Source: BS150m-G50 sp964501185 [NCBI: uncultured Bacteroidia bacterium] (GTDB taxonomy: Bacteria > CAIWAD01 > BS150m-G50). From it: a DNA stretch of 64,000 nucleotides. Positions 36,979 through 46,685 of the stretch are shown one piece after another (the stretch's first letter is position 1; every line of letters starts with the position of its first letter). A program made the translations under genes and the position numbers. The notes under the pieces are model-generated. The model searched no databases. It saw nothing but the letters and a program-made list of their open reading frames with translations, and was not told where the DNA came from. Where the stretch lies: positions 7,834-71,833 of the forward strand of contig CAZCRT010000014.1 of the NCBI GenBank assembly GCA_964501185.1. The letters are read 5' to 3'.

Positions 36979-37551
36979 TCAGTCGATAATCTTGATCGAA
37001 GTGGCGAGGAAGAATACCCGATTCACTTCATCTTCTTCCGTTGAATCCTCTTCGGATGCTTCAGCCTGATCATCCTGATGGTCTTCATGGTGTTCAGCTG
37101 CATCATCAGCATCATGCTCAGCATGTTCATCATCACCATGCTCAGTTGCGGCATCAGCTTCATGAGCCTGATGCTGCTCATGCTCAGCGTTATCACAGTT
37201 AGGGGGAAGTGGTTTGTCCCGCAGAAATCCCTGTACCAGAACCCGCTTATCCTTGGAGTCTGTGGGAATTGTGTAAGCGTGGTCTTTGAATTGAACGACT
37301 ACCTGATTATTGTCCTCAGACCAGACAATCCAGTCCCCTTTGTGCAGGCACATCGCCTGGATAGTTCCGTCAAGGCAGATCTCCTGACCCTGCAGGTCAT
37401 CATAAGAAGCAGCCGCTTCAGTCAGGGTCATCGTCTCATTCGAGGTGAAAGCATCACCATAAATTGTGCCACTAAGAGTACTGGTATCAGACTTACCACC
37501 GCAGGCTACCATAAAAGCAGCTGCCAGTATCATTGTTATTGTCAGTCGCAT
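36979..37551 (-). CDS. Lipoprotein with His/Asp/Glu-rich tail, possibly metal-binding (DUF4920-like)
   Basis: The 190-residue protein has a lipoprotein signal (AAAFMVACGGK, Cys17). A compact beta-rich domain follows (about 30-115: SGTIYGDAF ... CLDGTIQAMCLHKGDWIVW) that resembles DUF4920/OB-type periplasmic domains. Residues about 122-172 are extremely rich in His, Glu and Asp (HEQHQAHEADAATEHGDDEH and onward), a pattern typical of zinc, nickel or copper binding. Its start overlaps the stop of the PepSY-TM gene as TAATG, so the two are co-translated. A role in metal trafficking is an inference from composition and partner. Confidence 0.72.
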   Translation of the reverse strand: MRLTITMILAAAFMVACGGKSDTSTLSGTIYGDAFTSNETMTLTEAAASYDDLQGQEICLDGTIQAMCLHKGDWIVWSEDNNQVVVQFKDHAYTIPTDSKDKRVLVQGFLRDKPLPPNCDNAEHEQHQAHEADAATEHGDDEHAEHDADDAAEHHEDHQDDQAEASEEDSTEEDEVNRVFFLATSIKIID

Positions 37552-37967
37552 TATTCTCTCCTCTTTTTTTCCAGACGTTTTGAACGTATCACAATCAACA
37601 TATAAAATCCTGTAACAACGAGTATCAATGAAAATATGGCCAGGGCATCATATAAAAACACTCCCCAGGGGCCAAAGAAGTCACCTGTGTGCAGGTCCCA
37701 GATAATCCAGCGTAACGGTGCTCCCTTCAGCTGCTCTACCGGTAGATCAGACTGGGCAACATTCAGTACTTCCACCCGATCAGTGTATCCCCCCGGGAGT
37801 AACCACAGCGGGACCTGAGTGTGGCTGATGAAACTGAAATCGTTTATGTGATTGAGCAGGAACCCGGTGATCGCTATAGCGGCAAACAGAAGCAGCAACA
37901 CGGTACCGAGGCTGCGGCGATAACCGGCAATCCAGCGATGGACAGTACGCCACTTGCGCAGGCTCAT
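37551..37967 (-). CDS. PepSY-associated transmembrane protein
   Basis: A 138-residue protein with a first helix at about 18-38 (LGTVLLLLFAAIAITGFLLN) and a last helix at about 105-128 (LYDALAIFSLILVVTGFYML). The motif HRWIAGY near the N-terminus and WDLHTGDFFGPWG mid-protein are typical of PepSY-TM proteins, a family often linked to iron or flavin reductases in the inner membrane. It is short for the family, having only the terminal helix pair and one PepSY-like loop. GGGAG precedes ATG 37967. It lies 19 bp after leuS's operon-distal end on the minus strand. Confidence 0.8.
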   Translation of the reverse strand: MSLRKWRTVHRWIAGYRRSLGTVLLLLFAAIAITGFLLNHINDFSFISHTQVPLWLLPGGYTDRVEVLNVAQSDLPVEQLKGAPLRWIIWDLHTGDFFGPWGVFLYDALAIFSLILVVTGFYMLIVIRSKRLEKKRRE

Positions 37968-37986
37968 CAGAAACTCCCAAACAGAT

Positions 37987-40443
37987 TTATTTTACTACCA
38001 GGCTTACCAGTTTACCCGGAACTACAATCAGCTTTATCAATTCCCTGTTCTCGAGATACTGTTGCACCCGTTCCCGCTCCAGTACAACCTTTTCAAGGTC
38101 CTGCTTCACGATATCAACAGGCACTTCGATACTGTCACGTACCTTGCCGTTGATCTGAATAACTATGGTCTGCTCCTCCTGCAGGAGTGCATCCTCATCA
38201 TGGTCGGGCCAGGTCTGCTCAAACATTGAAGCTTCACCACCCATCTGCTGCCAGAGCTCCTCTGCCAGATGAGGGGCAAAAGGAGCTACCAGTACTACCA
38301 GTTTCAGCAGCAGATAATTGATCGCGGAAGCTGCTGGACAGTCGTCATCAGGCAGCTGGGCGACGCGATAGATTTCGTTCACCAACTCCATCAGCCGGGA
38401 AAGCGCAGTGTTGAAACTGAAGGCCTCAGTATCTATCGTGACCTGACGAATTGTGTAATGCAGTATCCTGTTGGTTTCTCGTGGCAGGTCGTTTGCTGAA
38501 GGAGCAATGTCCCTCTGATACCAGTCACCTACTGCACGCCAGATGCGATTGCGAAAACGCTCGATACCGGTAATTCCCTTGTCACTCCAGTCACCACCCT
38601 CTGTGTAGTCACCCATGAACATCATGTACATGCGAAATACATCTGCCCCATACTGTGATATAAAATCGTCGGGTGAAACCACATTGCCACGTGACTTGGA
38701 CATCTTATCACCATTACGCGTTATGGTACCCTGATGCACCAGGCGCTTGAAAGGTTCTTTAAAAGGCAGAAGACCAATACTGTTCAGAGCATGCGTCACA
38801 AAACGTGCATAGAGCAGGTGCATTGTCGCATGTTCGGATCCTCCAACATACTGATCTACCGGCACCCACTTTTCTACCAGCTTCTGATCCCATGGTTTGT
38901 CATCCAACTGCGGTGACAGATAGCGGAGAAAATACCAGGACGAACAAACGAATGTATCCATTGTATCCGGATCGCGTCGCGCTTCCTTACCACAACCGGG
39001 ACATGTCACCTGCATGAACTGATCATTGGTCTCCAGTGGTGCTTTTCCGTGAGGACGGAAATCCACATCCTCCGGTAATTCAACCGGCAGATCTTCCAGC
39101 GGTACCGGCAATGCACCACAATCTTCACAGTGGATAATCGGAATCGGTGCACCCCAATAGCGCTGACGCGAGATCAGCCAGTCGCGCAATCTGTAGGTCA
39201 CAGCAGCTTCACCGCTACCGATTTTCTCCAGATGCTCTGTAACCAGCCGTCCCCCTTCGCTTGAGGGCTGTCCGTTGAAATCAGCAGAATTCACCATCAC
39301 GCCCGGTTCGGTAAAAGCCTCCTCCATCAGGCTGGGATCCAGATTCGTCCCGGGCTTATTAATAACCACTTTAACCGGCAACTTGTACTTACAGGCGAAT
39401 TCATAGTCCCGTTCGTCATGAGCAGGCACAGCCATTACCACACCGGTTCCATATGAGGCCAGCACATAATCAGCTATCCAGACCGGCAACTCCTCACCGG
39501 TGAGTGGATGTATCACATAGGCGCCGGTGAAAACACCGGTCTTCTCACGATCAGTGGAAGTGCGCTCAATTTCGTTTCGAGTACGAGCTTCATTCACATA
39601 ATCCTGCACATCGGGCCATTGCTCACTGCTGGCGATCTTCTCCACCAGCGGATGCTCGGGGGCGAATACAACATAGGTCACTCCATACAGCGTATCCGGT
39701 CGTGTTGTGAAGACATTGATCTCTTCACTCCCCTTTATCTTGAAAGTAATATGTGTACCCTCGGAACGGCCGATCCAGTTCTTCTGCAGTTTGCGGGTTT
39801 TAACTGGCCAGTTCAGATCATCCAATCCCTGCAACAGGTCATCTGCAAAGTCAGTAATACTGAAAAACCACTGCTTCATCTCCTTGCGGACCACAGGATT
39901 TTCACACCGCTCGCAATGCCCCTCGTGGACCTGTTCGTTTGCCAGTACTGTGCTGCAGGACTCACACCAGTTAACAGGTGCTTCAGCCTGATAGGCAAAG
40001 CCATGCTCATAGAGGGTCAGAAACAGCCATTGCGTCCATTTGTAGTACTGCGGTGACGATGTCTCGATTGCATAGTTCCAATCATACATAGCGCCGATCC
40101 TGTCCAGCTGACCGGTTATGTAATCGATATTCGCCCGGGTACTCTTCGCAGGATGGATACCGTTTTTAATGGCGTAGTTCTCAGCCGGTAAACCGAAAGA
40201 ATCAAATCCCATCGGTTCAAAAACCGTGTACCCCTGCATCTTTTTGAAACGGGCCCAACTGTCAGTCGGACCATAATTATACCAGTGGCCAATATGCAGA
40301 CGGTCACCTGATGGATATGAGAACATGACCAGAGTGTAGAGAGGACGTGTCGATTGTTCCAGATCAACCTTGTGACAATCATCTTTCTGCCACTGCCTGC
40401 GCCACTTCTCTTCTACCACCTGATGCTGGTATTGCTCTGTCAT
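37987..40443 (-). CDS. leuS: Leucyl-tRNA synthetase
   Basis: The 818-residue class I enzyme has the HIGH-type signature in YPSGDRLHIGHWYNYGP (about residues 43-59) and KMSKSRGN (about 580). The CP1 editing domain with TSTDREKTGVFTGAY lies between them, and an anticodon-binding domain is C-terminal. It charges tRNA-Leu. Bacterial LeuRS is usually 800-880, so the length is normal. I prefer the second ATG, 40443, because GAGG lies 5 bp upstream; the first, 40446, would be too close. It starts about 80 bp beyond the terminator of tRNA-Pro. Confidence 0.97.
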   Translation of the reverse strand: MTEQYQHQVVEEKWRRQWQKDDCHKVDLEQSTRPLYTLVMFSYPSGDRLHIGHWYNYGPTDSWARFKKMQGYTVFEPMGFDSFGLPAENYAIKNGIHPAKSTRANIDYITGQLDRIGAMYDWNYAIETSSPQYYKWTQWLFLTLYEHGFAYQAEAPVNWCESCSTVLANEQVHEGHCERCENPVVRKEMKQWFFSITDFADDLLQGLDDLNWPVKTRKLQKNWIGRSEGTHITFKIKGSEEINVFTTRPDTLYGVTYVVFAPEHPLVEKIASSEQWPDVQDYVNEARTRNEIERTSTDREKTGVFTGAYVIHPLTGEELPVWIADYVLASYGTGVVMAVPAHDERDYEFACKYKLPVKVVINKPGTNLDPSLMEEAFTEPGVMVNSADFNGQPSSEGGRLVTEHLEKIGSGEAAVTYRLRDWLISRQRYWGAPIPIIHCEDCGALPVPLEDLPVELPEDVDFRPHGKAPLETNDQFMQVTCPGCGKEARRDPDTMDTFVCSSWYFLRYLSPQLDDKPWDQKLVEKWVPVDQYVGGSEHATMHLLYARFVTHALNSIGLLPFKEPFKRLVHQGTITRNGDKMSKSRGNVVSPDDFISQYGADVFRMYMMFMGDYTEGGDWSDKGITGIERFRNRIWRAVGDWYQRDIAPSANDLPRETNRILHYTIRQVTIDTEAFSFNTALSRLMELVNEIYRVAQLPDDDCPAASAINYLLLKLVVLVAPFAPHLAEELWQQMGGEASMFEQTWPDHDEDALLQEEQTIVIQINGKVRDSIEVPVDIVKQDLEKVVLERERVQQYLENRELIKLIVVPGKLVSLVVK

Positions 40444-40523
40444 CATTGCCTCACTTTCACCGGCATAACTGGGACATTATCAGTTGTACTGTGCCACATT
40501 TTGCGATGCTCAAAAATAGAAAA

Positions 40524-40546
40524 ACCCGGTGCATTTATGACCGGGT
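40524..40546. terminator. Terminator between tRNA-Pro and leuS
   Basis: ACCCGG and CCGGGT pair across an 11-base loop, flanked by A-run and T-run on both sides, so it can stop transcripts from either strand. It lies about 10 bp after the 3' end of tRNA-Pro. Confidence 0.85.
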
Positions 40547-40555
40547 CTTTTTAAA

Positions 40556-40629
40556 TCGGGGCGACTGGACTCGAACCAGCGACCTTACGGTCCCGAACCG
40601 TACGCGCTACCGGGCTGCGCTACGCCCCG
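40556..40629 (-). tRNA. tRNA-Pro (anticodon CGG)
   Basis: On the minus strand the acceptor CGGGGCG pairs with CGCCCCG, discriminator A, no encoded CCA. The anticodon stem TACGG/CCGTA encloses TTCGGGA, giving CGG at 34-36, which reads CCG (Pro), with the normal U33 and G37. The T arm GCTGG/CCAGT-type with TTCGAGT is intact. Length is 74 nt. Confidence 0.96.
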
Positions 40630-40735
40630 AACAAGAACAAAATGATAGAACTGGAGGCCGCTGTAAGCAAGCAAAATCTGGTATCAAAATACTATATGAG
40701 TCATTCGGAGCCCTTACGAAGTCCCTGTTAACTGG

Positions 40736-42307
40736 TTACCACCAGATCTGCTTTCCTGCAACCCAACTGAAAATCCGCTCCTCACGCCGTGAATCCTCTT
40801 CAACCAGCCAGTAAAGTGATCCTGCCGGTACACTATCAAAAAGCAGCGGTTCTGAACCTGCCTCCAACTCGCCAACAGATATCCACTCATTCTGCCACTG
40901 GAAGAGTTCGTACTTCCTGCCAGGTGTGAAAAACACCTGCTCAATGCTGTCAGTTGAACTGACTGTGGTACGGCGAGTGGTTGAGACAAGTCGCATATCA
41001 ACCAGTTCCGCACTGCCGGAAAGGAAGTGGAGTTCACCATCCGGATAGAGAATCAGCGGTTTCGCAGCAGGAATCAGCTCCTCATCGACGTAGTACATCG
41101 GCAGGTAAGCGATATTAACACCCATATCGGTGAATGTTACCCGTTGCTGCTGCAGGCGACCCCAGTGAATTGCCTTCCATTCACCTGAATTAAAAACAGA
41201 TAGGTAGGCGAAACTGACGCTGTCGGGGACAGGTATCGAAAGCTCCAGCGTTACATCAGCCACCTCGGTATACTGCGGTGTGACATCGATATAACTCCGT
41301 CCTCCGAGCCAGCCGGGAACCTCTTCCCAGTCCGGTTTGACAAAGTAGAGATTATCCTTCTGCACAGCAAATGTCTTACGATATGCTTTTGCCATTTTCG
41401 AACGCAGGCTGTACTGCCCGGGATTGCTTTCAGCTCCCATGAAAGGAACGGCGCGGCCATCGGGTGTCAGGATGGCGTTCCAGGCATGGTTGTTACCGGT
41501 GTCAGCCCAGTGTGGTGTGTAATCGCTGGTAACCGGCAAGGCATTGGCACGCAGTGCGTAAATTGCCAGGTTAGTCATATCCTCACAGCGCCCTAGCCCC
41601 GTCTGCAGCATCTCGCTGAAACTCTGATCGGTGGGATGACGGTAAAAACGCTCCGTGAAAGTAAACCAGGACTTCACATCATCATTGATACGGGAAGCAG
41701 CTTCGGTAGGATTGGCAGGATCGCTCATAAATCGTGGAAGATCGGCAAAGCGCTCCAGAAACCACTCCCGCCACGGCTCGACCGGTTCATTGCTGCCACG
41801 GTAGGGAAGCACATAATTGCAGAACTCCTCAAACTCCAGTTGTTGAGCCCAGGGTTTCTCCTGCCAGGCTTTAAACGACAGCTCGATATTCTGTATCAGA
41901 TATTCACTGCCTATACTGTTTACATCATCCACTCGCTGTGACAGCCCCCAGCGCAGTTCACCTCTTTCCGCCTCCACCGAATCCCAGGCAGCAATCAGAG
42001 AGGTGTAATCAGGCCAATCCAGCACATTTATTTCCAGCTCGCTGTCAGTCGAATCATAAAGCCCGATCTGTACGAAGCTGTGCCCCTGCATATTGGCAAT
42101 CAGGAATTCAGCAGCCTTCAGCTTCAGGCTGTCCTCCGGTGCTGAGTAATAACGCAGTACTTCCTGCAGTTGATGACGATTATCACCAGACTGCTGGAGG
42201 GTCCTTTCCACTTCGGCGAGGTGATATGGGCGGGTAATGAAGGGGAACATGCTGCAGGAGCTGAATAGAAGCAGCGCCACCAGTAAAGAGAAAACAGGAC
42301 CACGCAT
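40736..42307 (-). CDS. Transglutaminase-like lipoprotein
   Basis: The 523-residue protein has a lipoprotein signal (LLLFSSCSM, Cys18). It has a transglutaminase/cysteine-protease-like core with C241 (GLGRCEDMT), H274 (NNHAWNAI) and D283 (TPDGRAVPF), the complete catalytic triad. The C-terminal 200 residues look beta-rich. Bacterial members of this fold cleave or crosslink peptides on the cell surface; the substrate is unknown. The ATG overlaps the helicase stop as TAATG, so it is translated with an unrelated DNA-repair enzyme, which is curious. Confidence 0.85.
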   Translation of the reverse strand: MRGPVFSLLVALLLFSSCSMFPFITRPYHLAEVERTLQQSGDNRHQLQEVLRYYSAPEDSLKLKAAEFLIANMQGHSFVQIGLYDSTDSELEINVLDWPDYTSLIAAWDSVEAERGELRWGLSQRVDDVNSIGSEYLIQNIELSFKAWQEKPWAQQLEFEEFCNYVLPYRGSNEPVEPWREWFLERFADLPRFMSDPANPTEAASRINDDVKSWFTFTERFYRHPTDQSFSEMLQTGLGRCEDMTNLAIYALRANALPVTSDYTPHWADTGNNHAWNAILTPDGRAVPFMGAESNPGQYSLRSKMAKAYRKTFAVQKDNLYFVKPDWEEVPGWLGGRSYIDVTPQYTEVADVTLELSIPVPDSVSFAYLSVFNSGEWKAIHWGRLQQQRVTFTDMGVNIAYLPMYYVDEELIPAAKPLILYPDGELHFLSGSAELVDMRLVSTTRRTTVSSTDSIEQVFFTPGRKYELFQWQNEWISVGELEAGSEPLLFDSVPAGSLYWLVEEDSRREERIFSWVAGKQIWW

Positions 42308-45285
42308 TAATCCTCCAGGTTCAGTTTGCTTTGTGACAGGTTCTCAGGGTCAGTCTTTTCAGGTGGCTCCGGCTCTTCACCTTCTGCCAGTTCAATCCGT
42401 AGATCCATTTGTACTTTTTCGATACTGCCATCAGCAGATGGTGCCGATAACCAGCCATAACGCAGTGCATGTTCAAACAGACGCCAGGTAACTTCTACAT
42501 CTTTCTGACAATAGGCCCGGATCTGATCGATCTTTCCTTCACGCCACCATTCAAGCGCCTGCAGCCCATCAGCCGATTTCCCAACATTTAAAGTCGCACC
42601 TGCCAGCGCATCCAGACCACCTTTACCACCCGCACGTCGTAACGACTTCAACAGATCAATAGACTGATTGATTTTGAGCGCAAATGGCAGATAGCCCTTG
42701 AGTACATTGAAGTCAAACCGCTCGCTGTTGAAACCGACCACGATATCAGCCTCCATAAGCTCTGTCAGCAATTCGTCGACCTGATCTTCCTCCCAGGCCT
42801 GATACTCACCTCTGACGACATCGTAAGTTACTGCTACCGATATCCGCATACGGTGCGCATTGTGCCAGCCACCAACTTCAGCAGCAGAAAATCTGGTTTC
42901 CAGATCAAACACCAGAATCTTACGGTCACCCCAGAGCTGCTGCATCTGCTCATCTGTTAGCTCCGGCAGTTCTGGTTTATCTGAACGCCTGCGTTTTACA
43001 CGGGAACGCTTCTTCTCAGGTAAAGGTGCACTGTCCAGCTCCATAGCACGATCGAGAAACATGACCGCCCCGCTTTTACTCAGCGGCCTGTTGCCGGACC
43101 CACATTTCGGGGAATGAATACAGGCAGGGCAACCCTCTTCGCAATCGCACTCTGCAATCAATTTCCTGACACGGGGCAGCCACTGGTCAAGCTGTTCGTA
43201 GAGTCTGTTGAAAATCCCTATGCCACCGGGATAACCATCATAGAAAAAAATCACAGCGTCATCAACATCCTCGTGATGGGTAAAGCAGATACCACCGATA
43301 TCGTTGCGGTCGCAGAGCGCGAACAGTGGTGTCAGTGCCAGACTGGCATGCTCGACGGCGTGCAGGCTGCCCATGAAGTGCTCTTCCGCCTCCACCAGTT
43401 CCTGCTCCAGCTTCTGTGATACACTCAGCCAGATACCGCGGGTCTGGAATTCCTGTGGTGGCAGGCCTTCCAGCACATGTGATGAGATCAGTTCCCGGGA
43501 ACGCATATCCCGTTTCTGAAATCCGGTTACCTGCGTTTTCACCTCCAGCTCACCCTCATAAACACGCAGGCCATGCCACTGTTGATTGCGCTCAATTTCG
43601 AGTACCCTGATCTCTTTCTCAGACATCGGCTGTGTGTAGAAGCTGACATCAACCGGGCGGGCTGAAATCTTGCGGGTACCGAGATCCAGCTCCTCTATCA
43701 GATACTGCCTTCCCTGGTGCAGATAGACCGCACCGGTATGACACTCCGCAAAAGCCTGCCCACCGGAAACCGTACCGATCAGTTTACCACTCTTCCAATG
43801 ATGGATGGAGTAGCTCTCACCGATGGCGCGGATCTGTACTTCCCGCTGCGGCTTCTGACTTACCGGGAAATATTGTCTTCCCCCGGCAACCTCGTCCAAC
43901 CTCTTCTCTGTTATCAATTGATCCAGATCAGCTTCATACTCACCGGTTGGATACTGTGGATCACCTGCGGTCAGCGCCAGCTCAGCCGCAGCACACACCA
44001 GATGATCACGTCGGATTATCCGGTTATCACTGCCGATGATTGCCCGTTCGAAGCTCTGCTCAAACAGTGTCTGCGGTTCCCGCATGAAATACTGATCCAG
44101 CGCATCTTCACCGGCAACCAGCAGTACCAGCGCCGGGAATCCTGAACGCCCTACCCGGCCGGCCCGTTGCCAGGTGGAAATGAGTGTACCGGGATAACCG
44201 GCCAGAATGCAGAGATCCAGCCCACCGATATCTATACCCAGTTCCAGTGCAGAAGTTGTAATCACCCCCAGCAGCTCCCCATCTTTCAGACGCTGTTCAA
44301 TCTCACGACGCTCCTGAGCGCGGAAACCGGCACGATAAGGGGCAATCCCGGGTGCCAGCTTTTTGTGAAAACGAAGGATATTGGCGTAGAGTGCTTCGGT
44401 CAAACGGCGTGATTGCGTGAAAAGAATCGTGCGGATACCACGCTGAACAGCATCCAGAAAAAGTTCCAGGCTTACCCTGTAAAATGGCTTGTCTTCAGCA
44501 GGATTGATGAAGAGAAACTGCTTCTCAGAGGTAGCACCACCGGACTGACCGATCACTTTGACCTTCTGTCCCAGCAGCGACTCACCCAACTCCTGCACAT
44601 TGGCTACCGTGGCAGAACTGAGCAGGAAGCGGGGATTCGCACCATAGTAGTTGGCAATGCGTTGCAGCCGTTTAATGATATGCATCACATGTGCACCGAA
44701 TACTCCACGATAGACATGCACTTCATCCAGAACCACCAGTTTCAGGTGCTGGAAGAAGTGTTGCCAGGAGGCATGGTTCGGCAGGAAAGTGTAATGCAGC
44801 ATATCGGGGTTAGTCAGCAGGAGATTGGGTTGCTTTGCTTTGATAGCACGGCGGCGGTGAGCAGTTGTATCACCGTCATAAATCGCCGCTGTCAGTTTCA
44901 TCCCGGGTGCACCGGCAATCCGGTTAAACCAGCGGAGCTGATCCTGCGCCAGCGATTTCAACGGGAACATCAGCAGAGCCCGGGCGTCAGGATCTTCTTC
45001 CAGCAGCTCCATAAATGGAAGTGTGTAGGTCAGAGTTTTACCACTGGCGGTGGGTGTGCTGATAATGAGATCGTGCCCCTGCCGGAATTCAGACAGGGCA
45101 TCAGCCTGATGACTGTAGAGCTGCCCGATACCCAGATAATCCAGCAGTTCATCTACAACCGGTGAAAGAAGGATGTCACTGTGTTGCGCTGATTTCTCGG
45201 GAAGACTCTTCTCAAAGGCAATCTCGTAACCGGGATTGCGCTTTCTGAGCTTGTTCAGATATGTAGAAACTTGAGAATCAGCCAT
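42307..45285 (-). CDS. MrfA-like DEAD helicase fused to an MrfB/YprB-like RNase H-fold nuclease
   Basis: The 992-residue protein begins with a superfamily 2 helicase: Walker A STPTASGKT (GKT at 82-84), DEVH, and motif VI WQRAGRVGRSG. A DUF1998-type region follows with the four-cysteine motif CDCEEGCPACIHSPKC near residue 705, as in the MrfA (YprA)/Hrq1 family. Residues about 790-935 form a DEDD exonuclease fold: D794 and E796 in VFDLET, D858 in GFNSERFD, and D929 in YCQKDVEVT, as in YprB/MrfB. In Bacillus, mrfA and mrfB are separate neighbours needed for mitomycin C crosslink repair. Here they are one chain, implying a physical complex. The start ATG 45285 has a weak ribosome site. Confidence 0.9.
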   Translation of the reverse strand: MADSQVSTYLNKLRKRNPGYEIAFEKSLPEKSAQHSDILLSPVVDELLDYLGIGQLYSHQADALSEFRQGHDLIISTPTASGKTLTYTLPFMELLEEDPDARALLMFPLKSLAQDQLRWFNRIAGAPGMKLTAAIYDGDTTAHRRRAIKAKQPNLLLTNPDMLHYTFLPNHASWQHFFQHLKLVVLDEVHVYRGVFGAHVMHIIKRLQRIANYYGANPRFLLSSATVANVQELGESLLGQKVKVIGQSGGATSEKQFLFINPAEDKPFYRVSLELFLDAVQRGIRTILFTQSRRLTEALYANILRFHKKLAPGIAPYRAGFRAQERREIEQRLKDGELLGVITTSALELGIDIGGLDLCILAGYPGTLISTWQRAGRVGRSGFPALVLLVAGEDALDQYFMREPQTLFEQSFERAIIGSDNRIIRRDHLVCAAAELALTAGDPQYPTGEYEADLDQLITEKRLDEVAGGRQYFPVSQKPQREVQIRAIGESYSIHHWKSGKLIGTVSGGQAFAECHTGAVYLHQGRQYLIEELDLGTRKISARPVDVSFYTQPMSEKEIRVLEIERNQQWHGLRVYEGELEVKTQVTGFQKRDMRSRELISSHVLEGLPPQEFQTRGIWLSVSQKLEQELVEAEEHFMGSLHAVEHASLALTPLFALCDRNDIGGICFTHHEDVDDAVIFFYDGYPGGIGIFNRLYEQLDQWLPRVRKLIAECDCEEGCPACIHSPKCGSGNRPLSKSGAVMFLDRAMELDSAPLPEKKRSRVKRRRSDKPELPELTDEQMQQLWGDRKILVFDLETRFSAAEVGGWHNAHRMRISVAVTYDVVRGEYQAWEEDQVDELLTELMEADIVVGFNSERFDFNVLKGYLPFALKINQSIDLLKSLRRAGGKGGLDALAGATLNVGKSADGLQALEWWREGKIDQIRAYCQKDVEVTWRLFEHALRYGWLSAPSADGSIEKVQMDLRIELAEGEEPEPPEKTDPENLSQSKLNLED

Positions 45286-45340
45286 AACAAAAGAACTACT
45301 GTCCTGCCTGTTCAGACGTAACTTTCAGGAATATTATGTT

Positions 45341-45369
45341 CTATTTGCATCACTTCGTGTTGCAAATAG
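45341..45369. terminator. Hairpin after the 431-residue membrane protein gene
   Basis: CTATTTGCA and TGCAAATAG pair, then a T-T mismatch, then CAC/GTG around TTC. It lies 12 bp after the stop codon at 45381 (minus). There is no strong T-tract, so it may be a terminator or a stabilising stem. Confidence 0.6.
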
Positions 45370-45380
45370 CGATGAGACCT

Positions 45381-46676
45381 CTAACTATGCTGGTCATGTT
45401 TTCCGGTCGAATGCTTCCGCCAGCGCCAGAAACCGCCCACCAGCAACATGGAGGCTGCGAGATATTGTATCAATGAGATTTTACTAACCCAGTGTGGCGC
45501 ATATTGTGGTTCCAGATCGAGATAGGGACAATGCACGCCCTGTGGTGCGAACAGAGGAAATTGTGAGACAACTGCCGGGTCGTAATCCGGAATCGGTGTA
45601 CCCCAGCGCTGCGACAGAACATGGACAACCAGCATCAGTACAATAACCCACCAGCGTCGATAGAAACCGGAGAACTGACGGTAATGATGATAGAGCATGA
45701 GAAACGCGACAGGTGTGCTCCAGAAAACAATACGAATAGTATCAGTACCGGCACACCAGCCCAGTATCCAGAGACCACCCATCCAGACAGTCTCCTGTGG
45801 ATATCGTTTCACCCATTCTTTAAGCCAGTCCCAGCTGCTCACTGCCGCTACCAGCAGGATACCGAAGGCGGCGAACCAGCCATTTACCCAGACCGGAAAC
45901 GGTTTATGCCAGAAACCACCGATCACAGCTCTCAACAGGCCATACTCACCGGTTCCGGTTGCCAGCAGGTGTGTAAGTATGAGTGCGGTAATCCCAACTG
46001 CCAGTGCTATCAGGTGTCTCCTTATCTCCAGGTCGATGCGCCAGAGCTTCGGTGCAATGCTTAAAGCCCGGCCGACAGAGCCTGCCATGGCAATCCACAG
46101 CACCAGTTCACGAAACAACACACCGACAAAAATCAGCATTGGGTAACGAATCCAGCCTTTTCGGGGGCGGCTCAGCTCCGGTAGTAACAACAGTACAAAC
46201 ATCCATAACCAGGGATCAGGCGTAACCGGATAGAAAAAATTGAAACGGGGTGATACATGCCAGCTGAGCAGGAAGATAAATATGAAAATCCAGGCAGCAG
46301 CTGATGGCATCAGATAACGTCGCCAGAAGCGGATAAACAGCAGTGGGAAGAGTAGAATCGGTAACAGGTTGACCAGCAGGAACGCCCGGGTCAATGGCAT
46401 GTAGTCCAGCAGGAAGGAAGCCAGCCAGGGTGTTCCGAGACGGTGGCAGAACGGAGCGTCGGCAACAATCGGCTCACCGGTATGAATCTGCCATGCAACC
46501 TGTCCATAGGTTACACCATCCCAGCCCAACCCCTGTTCATAAGTAATCGGCGACTGCGTGAGATAGGTAACCAGCAGCAGTGCCAGATACAGCAGATAGA
46601 GTGGTGCCTGTTTCTGCCAGCTCCAGCTGTTTCCGTCACCTGATTCCGTCATCATCTGCATTTTATCACTACTCAT
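45381..46676 (-). CDS. Polytopic membrane protein, GT-C glycosyltransferase-like, unknown function
   Basis: A 431-residue protein of about ten hydrophobic helices. The first is at about residues 26-45 (LYLLYLALLLVTYLTQSP). A conserved-looking extracytoplasmic loop ITYEQGLGWDGVTYGQVAWQ with an acidic residue follows it; aspartates in the first loop are characteristic of the GT-C fold of lipid-linked sugar transferases. I cannot assign a family, and the C-terminus is basic and His-rich (WRWRKHSTGKHDQHS). It begins about 10 bp before the purF stop (46686) is passed, on the same strand, and has a weak ribosome site. Confidence 0.65.
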   Translation of the reverse strand: MSSDKMQMMTESGDGNSWSWQKQAPLYLLYLALLLVTYLTQSPITYEQGLGWDGVTYGQVAWQIHTGEPIVADAPFCHRLGTPWLASFLLDYMPLTRAFLLVNLLPILLFPLLFIRFWRRYLMPSAAAWIFIFIFLLSWHVSPRFNFFYPVTPDPWLWMFVLLLLPELSRPRKGWIRYPMLIFVGVLFRELVLWIAMAGSVGRALSIAPKLWRIDLEIRRHLIALAVGITALILTHLLATGTGEYGLLRAVIGGFWHKPFPVWVNGWFAAFGILLVAAVSSWDWLKEWVKRYPQETVWMGGLWILGWCAGTDTIRIVFWSTPVAFLMLYHHYRQFSGFYRRWWVIVLMLVVHVLSQRWGTPIPDYDPAVVSQFPLFAPQGVHCPYLDLEPQYAPHWVSKISLIQYLAASMLLVGGFWRWRKHSTGKHDQHS

Positions 46677-46685
46677 TGAATTACT

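Noticed and set aside
40447-40555. T-box leader of leuS
   Set aside because: No T-box sequence or specifier loop is seen; the only structure is the terminator of tRNA-Pro.
44413-45165. 250-codon plus-strand frame opposite the helicase
   Set aside because: Antisense to the Walker A and DEVH regions of MrfA; composition follows the real gene's codons.
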